Notes under the pieces: generated by a model
What the model was told of the DNA's origin: nothing
What the model saw: only the letters and a program-made list of their open reading frames with translations
The model's database searches: none
Assembly: GCF_949628265.1 (NCBI RefSeq)
Contig: NC_088789.1
Span: 32,295,883-32,359,882 of the forward strand
DNA length: 64,000 bases
Source of the DNA: Cloeon dipterum
Taxonomy: Eukaryota > Arthropoda > Insecta > Ephemeroptera > Baetidae
Direction: 5' to 3'
Position numbers and translations under genes: made by a program
In this document: in pieces, positions 1 to 9,613 of the stretch
How positions within the stretch are numbered: the stretch's first letter is position 1
Layout of the letters: each line of letters begins with the position of its first letter

Positions 1-1193
1 CAAAACGTTCATAATTGTTGGCTTTTGAAAAGCTCTTCTCTACATTTATTATTAGAAATAAACTGTGTGACAAAATGCAGCAAACTGAACCTTATTTTCG
101 CTCTACAAAAGCGGTCGACTGGTTGTTTCCAAAAATGAATTTGTGCTGAGAGCTGTGCAAACGGGCGCGCGTTTCTCGGCTGGCCGACCAGTAATTTGAT
201 AATGGAGTGCCGGCGAGCACTATGAAAAAAAAGCGGCGGCAGCTTTTATTTCAATTCGACACACCGAGTGCGCATCGAAAAGCCATCTGCGCCGCAATTT
301 TCCGCGCAAAAGCGAAAAACGGCCGAATTTAATGGGAAACATGCTGCTTCCGAGTTCCGACACGTTCCCTTAATGGATACTATTGAAAAATATAGGCGTT
401 AATTGAACGCACTGATTCGTTTTAATCGCACAATTTAATTTCCTCCCAAAGAGCTTAATGGTGTTCAAGGAAATGCATGCTTTTTATTTTGTAAATGTAT
501 TTAAATAAAAAATAATAATTTAAAATATGAGAAATGCCGATGGTAAAAATATGTAATGCCCTTTTTTATATTTTAAAATTATTAATCGAAACTTAAGTCT
601 TAAATCTAATTCGGTCTTCTGGTCCTTAGCAATAATTGCAGCTTCGTTGATTGCGAGACTTGCGAGAGGCCGGCAATAAATTAAGAAGAGAGCCGCTCCA
701 ATTCTCCGTTTGCCGCTCGTGAATATTCGTGTGCGTGAATGCGAGAGTGCGGCTGCAGAAAGCAATAAATCACAATCCGAAGCTGGCTGTGCGCTGCCAC
801 CGGCTTGCAAGGGTGTCGACGGCTGTCGTCATTACACACACGTTTCGCTCGCAGACTAATAACCGAGGAAAGCAGGCCACCGGAAAAGGTCGCTCGACCA
901 TCAATTCTAAAACACCAATTAACAATTATTTTTTCTCGAAGAGCAGAATATGAAATTGTATTGTTCTTTTGTTATCTATACTTTTGCTATAAAAGAGAAG
1001 AAAAGATTAATTTAAATAAATCAACAATTAGCGAAGAAGCAAAACAATTTAATAGTTACTTTACAACGGTCACTTGTTTAAATTCTACCACGCAAACTAA
1101 TGTTTCGATCTTTGCTCTAAGAGTGGCGCTTTCATCGACCTGTTTCACCTGCAACCTTCCATTTTCCATTCAGGCTCAGGTGGTCCATTAGAA
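1..1193. other. 5' intergenic region, no supported gene
   Basis: I see no convincing gene here. The short open frames lack recognisable domains and splice context. The only ordered feature is at its right end (1159-1180), a motif shared with the paralogous genes at 20.6 and 35.0 kb and described separately. Confidence 0.5.
1159..1180 (+). promoter_or_regulatory. conserved leader motif / probable 5'UTR splice acceptor
   Basis: The pattern CCATT-TTCCATTCAGG-CTCAGG ends exactly 13 nt before the ATG at 1194. Near-identical copies end 13 nt before the ATG of the paralogues at 20599 (20564-20585) and 35065 (35030-35051). The pyrimidine-rich TTCCATTCAG looks like a 3' splice site of a leader intron. 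An initiator-type promoter element is the alternative. Confidence 0.45.
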
Positions 1194-2694
1194 ATGTCGT
1201 TGCAAAAGGCGTTGTGCTTGATTTGCGAGCGTCCGACGGCGGACGGCGCTGTCCTTGCTGTCCACGTGGACAAGGAGAAGCTGCAGGAGTGGTTTCTCAA
1301 TGTCTGTGGACACGAGTTGGCCGAGGAAGTCGAGGATCACGACCAGATTTGCTACTTTTGTCTTTGGGACGCCGAGTGAGTTCAAAAGAATTCAGGAATT
1401 CTTCCATTTTTATTTCAGGAATTTATCTAAAGGTTTCTTTGGAAATTCGACGAAATGGCGGACGAGACTTTGGTTTGGTGGCCCAGGAATTCAGATCATT
1501 TGGACGATGCGGCAAATGAGCTGCGAAGGAACTATTTTGGTGAATATGCTTGCCTGGAAAATTAAAGCTTTATTAGTTTAATTTTTTATTTGCATTTTAG
1601 AGGGAAAATTAGAGCAGTGTTGGGTGCAGTTGGAGAAAATTAAACTGCCAGAAAGTGAGAGCAATGATAATAGCAGACCAACTGAAGCCAAAAAACATTC
1701 ACGCCTATGGAACTGCTTCTACTGCAAGATGAAATTTAAACGTTGCATTCAATTGTCCACACATCTGAAGAAAAATCACAAAAAAGCCATCAGATGTGAA
1801 AATCAGAAATGTGCAACTTATTTCCACACTCTTGAAGAAAAAGAAGAGCACAACAAGAACGTCCACGAAAAACCAAAGGAACGAGAAAAAATAAACTGCA
1901 GCTTTTGTGGGAAGGACTATGAGGGATTACAAAACTACAACCATCATATTCGCAGAGTTCACAAAGATTTTCCTGTGAAATGCTTTCATTATGGTTGCAT
2001 TTCATTCTTCAGATCAAAAACGGAAATGGAAACACACTTTGACTCTGCTCACAAAAGTGAACACGAGGATAAAAGATTCGAATGCAACGACTGTGGCTAC
2101 AGAGCAAGGCTTAAATCTTGTTTGAAAAAGCACATCATTAGAAAACATGTACCAAAATCAAGTGAGTGCCACATATGCGGAAAATCTTTTTCCTCTGAGA
2201 GTTTACTGAGATCTCATATCAGGCAATCGCACACTTTCAAAGTTTGTTCATTGTGCAAATTGAGTGTTTCCCTGATGAACCTCAAACGGAGTTCCCACTT
2301 AAGTGTTAAAAATTGCCATCGCTGCAAGAATAAGTTCCAGTGCTCAGGACTCTATCAGTCACATTTGAAATCATGCAAGAAAACTCTGTTGAAGTGTGAC
2401 AAGTGCCAAAAGACATTCACTCAAAGTTATTTGTTGAATTGCCACATGAAAAGAAAGCACAGGACGCGCGGGATTCAGCACAAACAGCTTGGTTTCAAGT
2501 GTGAGCCCTGCAAAAGGTACTTCAAAACTGAAAAAATCTTGAAAGAACATTTGAAAAGAATCCACAGCAACGCCAACTTGAAGTACTGCGCTCACTGCTC
2601 CAAAAATTTCCATGATTTCTCTGCTTTGAAACGCCATCTCGCTGTAAAGCATAACTTTCCATTGTCCGGATTGCAACAAGACACTTCGAAATAA
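1194..2694 (+). CDS. ZAD-like C2H2 zinc-finger protein 1
   Basis: Probable nuclear DNA-binding protein of 460 aa. Three exons fit splice signals and phase: 1194-1375, 1433-1539 and 1601-2694. Exon 1 encodes a small ZAD-like module with LCLIC near its start and ICYFC near its end. Exon 2 carries a Trp-Trp motif (LVWWP) and the DAANELRRNYF helix. Exon 3 opens with QCWVQLE, then has about 11 fingers: fingers 2 and 4 have Cys-x4-Cys spacing and finger 8 ends SHLKSC (Cys2-His-Cys-like). Finger family and order match the paralogues at 20.6, 35.0 and 46-56 kb. The stop at 2692-2694 results from a frameshift; remains of two more fingers lie downstream. ZAD domains are known to mediate dimerisation in insect zinc-finger proteins; that this short version does so is inference. 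The ATG is supported by alignment with the paralogues. Confidence 0.85.
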
Positions 2695-2822
2695 TCATCA
2701 TAAAGATGTTCATGCAAAACAAAGTCCGTGAAAGTTGTGACATTTGTGGAAAATCGATGTTCTTCAGTTGCATGCGAAAACATTTACTGCTAATTCAAGG
2801 CAAAACGTCAGTCCGTCAGTAA
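2663..2822 (+). pseudogene. Frameshifted C-terminal fingers of the preceding gene
   Basis: Directly after the ORF stop, the next frame reads CPDCNKTLRNNHHKDVH (from 2663), a decayed finger 12. A third frame (2706-2822) reads CDICGKSMFFSCMRKH and ends in a stop. The latter matches the terminal finger of the family (CRICGKSCFTRFLKVH in the gene at 46.4 kb), but its last His is replaced by Gln. At least two frame changes therefore truncated this gene. Sequencing error is possible for one of them, but the lost His argues for real decay. Confidence 0.65.
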
Positions 2823-5649
2823 ATGCTTTCTCTTTTCATTTTGTGTATAATTTTTAATATCAGGTACTCTGCAGAGTTGTAAACTATTCTAAGTAAATTT
2901 TCGACGCGCCGTTTGAATCACACGCTAATCCGATTTCATCAGATGCACAAATTTCATTGTTGAAAGACACTGTTTCGCAAAGCACATCAGCAATTAATGC
3001 CTATTGCATAATTTTGATGAAAATAAAAATAATCGTTTTGATCTTTGTCAACAGTCTAAATATGATTCATATAAAAAAGTTAATAAATTTCTTTGTTCAA
3101 AAATAAACAACTGCTTTTTCATGATTATTTTTAACCCCCTTAAAAAATTTTAAAATAAAAAATCCCGAAAAAAGAAGAGGGAATCTCATTCTCAAAAGCT
3201 GATCCCGAAAATAAACACAGAATTCGAGTCGAAAGCAATGCCGGGAAGAGCAATTGTGCAAGTGGCGTGTGAAATCAATTTTCCATGCTTCGGAAAAAAC
3301 TATTTTTTCGCGTCTCTCTTTTTCTCTGTGCTCGCGACTACTTGAATGAAAATATTTGCAGCACACGTGCCTTTATTTCACCGTTTTCATAAGTCCTGCC
3401 GTCGTTTTTCCGTCCAATTGGATAATTATCCGTTGTTTGCTTTGTCTGCCTGCTAAGAGGATGTTTATTATTGTTATTATTTTGTTGTGCTGCCGTTTAT
3501 TCTCCGCTCATGTTTCTTTTCCTCCAATTAGACCAAGGGGATTTCCTCTGCTGACTTTTGTAGGCTCTTTTGACGAGACGAATCGATCGCAGTTGGTTTA
3601 AAAAATAGTTTACTGTCTAGTTAAAAGTTCCAGATGTCAAACTGACTTGACTATGATTAAAAATTTTAATAAATAAAATCTCTATGGAACCAGTATCCGA
3701 TTTAAATTAAATTAAATGTAATTAAACTAAAAATTGTTAGCTCATATAATAAACTTAATTTTGAGACTAAATTAATTTTTATCATTCCCTGTTTTTTATG
3801 GCGCAGTGTTGCCAACATTTTAACATTTAACTGCTCGATTAAAAGTCGTAAATCCAAATGCGACGAAATGTACGTGCGTTGCGATCGCGGCCGACAGGAA
3901 AAGGTAATGGAGACGAATCGGCCGACGACGAAGTTTGTTCGCGTCCAAGTTGCCAGCTAGAGCGAGGTCATCCCGCTGAGTGGACGGCCCGAATGGAGCG
4001 GCACCCGGCTTTTTGCCTCGGCAACAACAAACTTCGCAGCTGTTGACGCTCCAGATAAAAAGCCGACCCGGCAATTCCGCTTTGCCGACGCGCAAAAAGC
4101 TTGCCAAACTCGCCGTGCAAACAGAAACAGAGAAAATGGCGAAAAAGAGGCGTTTCTTGGAACTTTTGTTAAATATAGAAATTTAAATTTGAGTATGGAG
4201 TAAAAAATTGACGGAAAATAATTTTTATTTTGAATTTAAGAATCAAAAATCAAATTGCAGAGAAATTTAAAACAAATTAAACTTTGTTTCGATAGTAATA
4301 AAAAAGCTTCTGACCAAAAAACTTATCTTTTAAAATAATAATAAAAAAATACTGCTTTATTTGTGCAAAATTGATCTTAATAATTTTTTTAACTATTTTA
4401 TTCTACTTTCTAAATAAAAAATCATTCTATTTTCTAGAGGAAAACGGCCTATAGCTACCTTGGCGGTTGAAACAGCAAGCAAAAGAAGAGAGCAGAAACA
4501 AAAGAGAGAGGGAAAAGGAACATTTTAAGTGTACTTGTGTAATGAGAGCTCATTGTTGATGAGAAAAGTTGGCAATTGCCGAGAGTGCCGAGGCAAATAT
4601 AAGAAAAGAAGCAAGTAAGCGGCGCAATTTACTTTGCAATTCCCCTGCGGCGGCGGCCTGCAAATAAAACTTGTGTGCGCGCGAGAAATAGTGCCGGCTC
4701 GCGCGGAGACAAATGCACAAAAGTTTTGCAGATAAATGTGTACACACTTCTTGCAACCTGCTGCGGCCCAACCAACCGACTGATGCACAAAACTTTTCAG
4801 CACACTTAAACACGAGTAAAATTTTAATTTCCGCAAACCGCGCGTGCACGTCAGATTAGAATTTACGGCGGGAATAATAATCAAGCACTCTTGCTTGTGG
4901 GGAGAAGGGCTGAATTTTAATGACGTCTAACTCGGAACAAAGTTTGATGAAACTGTTGAGAAAGGAGGTCAACAAAATAATTGCAAATTTAAGAAAAGAA
5001 ATTTCATTTTTCTTATTTTGACGAAAAAAGGCGCTTCCAGGACAACGCACTCTATAATTTCCACTTAAGCGTATAAATGTAATGTTTTGGTTCGAAATAA
5101 ATGTTCGCTCAAATTAATTATCGTTGTAATTTATAAATCCATCAAAATTAAGCAGAGAAATACGTAGAAACAAATGTATATAAACAGAGCTGGTCGAACC
5201 AAACTTAAATTCAAAAGAAATTCCATCAGCAGTTCCCCGATTTTACTCCTCACTCCGCGCGTTGGAAAAGGCGCGTGCTCGGGTTGCGGGTGGCCGGCTG
5301 CGAGGAATGGCCGCGAGGAATTTCCCATTAGGCCCTGATGCTCACCGGCGCTGCACCGCTCTATTAATCATTTTCCCGTTGTTCTGTGTTCTCCCGAGAT
5401 GCAAATTGGATTATTTGCTCGGCGCACACTTCATCACTCTCCGCTCAATTGGAAGAACGCCGGCAAAGCTCGGCGAACGGACATTCCTCGCCGCATGATT
5501 GCACCCTCTGCCACGCGATGGGATTAAATTAAAAACGTTTGAGCCGAGTTTCTTTGTTGCTTTTCAATACTGGATTTGAAAATGGGAAAAATGAAGACAA
5601 GACATGTTCTAATCTGGTCAAGAATTTTTTAAAAATCCCTCATAATTCT
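2823..5649. other. intergenic, AT-rich, no supported gene
   Basis: There are no domain-bearing open frames. Short GC-richer islands occur near 3860-4110 and 5230-5500 but show no codon or splice structure I can support. Confidence 0.5.
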
Positions 5650-6050
5650 CCAGAGTTGTATAAGCCTTTATAGTGTTTGCAGCCTCCAGCAGATGGTGCC
5701 AAAGTATACTTTTGTAATAAATTTAGTTTTAAAGCTCTTTTCGCTGTGATTATTGACTCAATCCTGACACTGTGCATTCTTCACTTATAGTGTTTTCATT
5801 TTAAGAGCTGAAAACCAAAATTGATTGACCCAAATCACCGTTTTTTTAAACTGTAAAATATTTCCCTGCATTTCTACAGCGAATTGCTGGACTGATTTTG
5901 GTTTTCAGCACGTCAAAAGAAAGCATATTAAGTTAAGAACGCACAGTGGCAGGATTGAGTCTGAAATAGCAGTGGAAGTGCCTTAAAATTATTTTTATTA
6001 CGGAAAAATACGGTGGCGCCATCTGTTGGTGGTTTGAGCCTATAAACTGG
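5650..6050. mobile_element. MITE-like foldback element, unit 1 copy
   Basis: About 400 bp starting CCAGAGTTGTATAAGCC and ending GAGCCTATAAACTGG. Inner parts are inverted (CAGATGG...GCC near the left end, GGCGCCATCTG near the right). Related copies sit at the same place in units 2 and 3. It has no coding potential. It looks like a diverged relative of the 427 bp foldback elements at 15788 and 56829. Confidence 0.6.
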
Positions 6051-6314
6051 TGTATTAAAAATGAAATTGCTCCTACAGTCGGAAATGTAACAATGGTTAT
6101 TTCCAAAACAGAGTGCAATCGTTTAGGCAGTAAAAATTAATTTAATTAATAAATATCATTGCATTAACTACAAAATTTTATTATTTTTCGAGTGATTAAA
6201 TTTTAAATTAAAAAAAGAGACGCCAATTGAAGATGATTTATTTCCGAATCAAAATCCTACACTAATTTTTAGTAGTCCACTAAAAGTTCAAAATCTCGCG
6301 GGCTTGGAAAAAGT

Positions 6315-7415
6315 TCATTTGTTTATTTGAACTCCGATGATCATGGATCGAGTTACACGCCTGTTGGATAAGTTGGGATGGTTGTACTTCATGTGCAAAT
6401 CTCTGCAATTTCGAGAGAACCATTTTTGGCAAACGTCGCACTGCTCCATGTGCGCCACTCGCACGTGTTCCACGAGATGCTGTTTGTACCAAAACTTGTT
6501 GCCGCACGTCGCACACCCGAATTTGAACCCGATCAAATCGTGGGCGCTCAAAAGGTGCTCCTTCAAATCTCTGAAACGGCGGAAACTGGCTGAGCAATGC
6601 GCGCAGTGTTTCAAGCAGACCTCCTCCTTCTTCGCAGCCTCGACCTTCGAATGGAATTTCGATCTCAAACTTCTTTTCACGGAACAGGAATCCTTCGAAA
6701 TCGTCGATTTTTGGCACTTTCCGCTTTTGCTTTTCTTCGCGGCTTCAACCTTTGAATGCTGGACGTTGGCGGATCTCGGATTTCTTTTCGCCCGGCCATT
6801 TTCCTGTTCCTTCGTAATCATCGATTTTTGGCACTTTCCTCCTCTGCTTTTCAAGTGACTGTTCAAGCGAAATTTCAATAGAAAGGTTTTGTGGCAAACG
6901 TCACACCTGAACGGAGTTTGTAAGCAATGATCCAGATGCTTTTGATAGCTTCCCAAGCACTTGAACTTCTCTTTGCAACGCTTGCAGTTCTTCTCAAACA
7001 AGTGCCGAGTTCTGTATCTCCTAACAGTCACGTATAATTCGCAAATACTGCACCGCCTCTTAATGACACAATCATACATGTGGTTCGCTATAGCCGTCCT
7101 GGAGCGAAACCATTTCTTGCAAAAATCACATTGGAGATTTTCTGTTCCGTGTTTATAATTGGTGTGTTCTGTCAAATTGCTCTTGGTTTTAAAAGAGGAA
7201 TTGCATGTTCCGCATTTAAATTTTCGGGATTCTTCTTCTGCTCTATGAACAGAGTCAAAGTGGTTTTTCAAGTCTTCGGGTGTTTTGAAGTAACCATAGC
7301 ATCCACGAGCAGAACATTTTTCAGAGTATTCCTTATGGGCACGACCAATGTGTTTTCTGTAATTGTTGGTCTTTATCTTCTCTTCACAAAAGCTGCATTG
7401 CCGCTCTCTAGACAT
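6315..7415 (-). CDS. C2H2 zinc-finger protein, triplet copy 1 (N-terminally truncated)
   Basis: A single open frame of 366 aa from the ATG at 7415 with about nine zinc fingers. Order: QCSFCEEKIKTNNYRKH, EKCSARGCYGYFK (Cys-x4-Cys), several more, and the terminal CDVCQKWFSRNCRDLH. Compared with the copies at 13.2 and 16.4 kb, the upstream part with MCENYYC is lost: one base is inserted near 7471-7476 and the ATG used by the others is destroyed. A three-codon deletion follows MSRER. Between fingers 9 and 11 there is a Lys/Ser-rich linker with two SKVEAAKK copies instead of finger 10. No ZAD exon was found upstream. The protein may still be made, but this is the most degraded copy of the triplet. 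Confidence 0.65.
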   Translation of the reverse strand: MSRERQCSFCEEKIKTNNYRKHIGRAHKEYSEKCSARGCYGYFKTPEDLKNHFDSVHRAEEESRKFKCGTCNSSFKTKSNLTEHTNYKHGTENLQCDFCKKWFRSRTAIANHMYDCVIKRRCSICELYVTVRRYRTRHLFEKNCKRCKEKFKCLGSYQKHLDHCLQTPFRCDVCHKTFLLKFRLNSHLKSRGGKCQKSMITKEQENGRAKRNPRSANVQHSKVEAAKKSKSGKCQKSTISKDSCSVKRSLRSKFHSKVEAAKKEEVCLKHCAHCSASFRRFRDLKEHLLSAHDLIGFKFGCATCGNKFWYKQHLVEHVRVAHMEQCDVCQKWFSRNCRDLHMKYNHPNLSNRRVTRSMIIGVQINK

Positions 7416-8043
7416 ATTTTTCTTTTCTTCAACTCTGTGAAAATAAGAAACACAATAGTAATTTTCACACCTTAACTGCGTATTTGTGTGTCAACCTTAC
7501 ATGTTAATTGGCGTTTAGAATTAAATCCTTTTTCTCATGATATGCAGAGCCGATTTTAGATTTTCAATTTCTCTTAATCTTCTCCTTCTTTTTTCCTTTA
7601 GAAATTTTTCTCCAAGCTTGATTACTAATTAAAATAATAAATATTTCACATAGAAACGTTAAATTTAAAAATTCTTACGTGAATTCACTCTCCTCTGCTG
7701 CCTGATTCACGAAAATCTATAAAATGGCTGGCCTTTCTTTTGATGTATAAAGAAAAATTGTCAATTTTTTAAACATATAATAGAGTGAGAACTTACAAGC
7801 TCAACAAGAATTGGAATTCGGTTCGTCTAATTTCGAGATGTGTGGTCTTCAACCTCCCAATTCCGACACTCGAATGAGAATGAACAAACTGGAAGTATGC
7901 GCTTGGAGATAAAGCAGAAAAAGGGAGAAAAGTAAAAAGAACGGAATTCTTACCCTTCTCTCGCATTTTCAGAATACTTTGTTATATACAGCAGAAAAAT
8001 TCAGAAAATGTTCTTTGTGAATAGAAGCAAAGGATTTTAACGC

Positions 8044-9377
8044 TAGGGTTGTGCAAAACCGATTTTCGTTTTTTTTCTTTTGCCTCTATGATGTCCGGAC
8101 TATCAAATGAGTACGAATCATCAATTTTTAAGCATTTTGGCAGATTTTAGAAATCGATTATTTTCGATTATTTCATCCAAACCGACTATTTTTCGATTAT
8201 CTCCCATAAAAAAGCGATTATTGTCTGATTTCTTAAAAAGGGGTTATTTTCCACTATATTTTGTCGAAAACCACGCAATCCGCGAACGTGAAACAGTGTT
8301 TTAAGCATCAGAGAGGTTGCCAAAGCAATTTTTTAAAGGAATCTTACAAAACAGATCATTTTTAAACAATGAATCATTTAAATATACAGTAGTGATTGCT
8401 TTAATAGATCAAATTTTAACATTTTTATCTTTTAACAGTAATGTACGTGAGCAATGATTGATTTGCAATGTAATAATTTGTAAGGATCGCATGAGGTAAC
8501 CAGTTGCAGAAAGTTGTTGTTACTCAGAGTAACAACAAGAATTACTTAAAGTAACAAAAAGAACAAATTATTTTTAAATTTACCCAAAATTTGAGAAAAG
8601 ATTAATTTTTTTCCAAATTTTCGAGAAAATTGGCTATTAAAAGATCGCATGTTAGTCATATTGCGAGTCTAATCAATATCTTGATTTGAAATCATAATTT
8701 ATTTCACCAGAAGAGAAATTTAGATCATAAATCACATACCATTAATTAGACAGATTGTGACGAAAGGAATCAAAATCAAGCGAAAAACTCTTTGACAAAC
8801 TCTATAATTTGTCAAGCAGTTAGGCAATATCTGAACTTTAATTGTTTGACAGACCTGATTTCATAATTGCTCAATCTAGAAGTTGATTAATTCCAAAAAC
8901 AATTAACAAAATGAACGACTTGCTACAGCCAACAATGCAAAAATATTTTTAATCTTTAGCGGACTGTTAATTGTAAGTTCTACTTCAACTTTTTCACTCA
9001 AACAATTATTTTCGTTTAAGTATTTTGACCTATCACTGCAACTTAAATTAAATTTTAACTGTCTAAATATACTTGAACACGATTGAAACATTCCACAAGA
9101 GCTAATAGTGATATGAAAATTTAAAATTGTTTTCGGCAAAATGTTACAAATTTTAATATCCTTAACGAACTTCTTTTGATTTTGCAATAAAAAAATGTAT
9201 AGATAGAAAAATATATAATTTATCGCCTATATAGGTGCAGGAAACCACATATGAAACTGATTATTTGATAGATTATTTGACTAGAAACCGATTATAAAAC
9301 CGATTATTTGCCTCTGAATTTCCGACTATAATAATCGATTATTTCTTTGCCAAATCGACTATTTTTGCACATCCCTA
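8044..9377. mobile_element. hAT-like non-autonomous DNA transposon
   Basis: A 1334 bp insertion with terminal inverted repeats TAGGGTTGTGCAAAA (left) and TAGGGATGTGCAAAA (right, reverse complement). It is flanked by an 8 bp target duplication, TTTAACGC (8036-8043) and TTTATTGC (9378-9385). The other two tandem units hold the empty site (TTTATTGC once, near 15095 and 18105). Subterminal CGATTATT repeats cluster in both ends, as is usual for hAT transposase-binding regions. No transposase ORF is visible. Confidence 0.85.
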
Positions 9378-9613
9378 TTTATTGCTTTGACATTTTTTTA
9401 AATCATCTATGAAATTTGTTTAAAACTCTTTGCTGTCGCTGTATAAAATAAAAGCAGGGAGTGGCGGTTAACATTTTGCATAATAAAATAAAACGCGAAT
9501 AAGATGAATGAAATTAAGCGAAAAAGCAGTTTTCGGGGGGCTGTGTTCTAATCTGGTCTCGAATTTTCTTAAAATCCTTCATTATTCTCCAGAGTTGTAT
9601 AAGCCATCTGTGG

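Larger units (their letters stand above)
5600..9540. repeat. Tandem unit 1 of a 3-copy segmental duplication
   Basis: This unit contains, left to right: a MITE-like element (5650-6050), the 3' flank, a minus-strand zinc-finger gene (6315-7415), its 5' flank, and a tail ending in AAAGCAGTTTTCGGGGGGCTG-like sequence. The same order recurs at about 9541-15255 and 15256-18265. After subtracting younger insertions, each unit is about 2.6-2.8 kb. Unit 1 carries the hAT-like insertion at 8044-9377. Confidence 0.8.

Noticed and set aside
6337-6858. Plus-strand open frames opposite the minus-strand triplet genes (also at 13165-13770 and 16383-16928)
   Set aside because: They are antisense shadows of the Cys/His-rich zinc-finger coding strands and recur only because the genes are duplicated.
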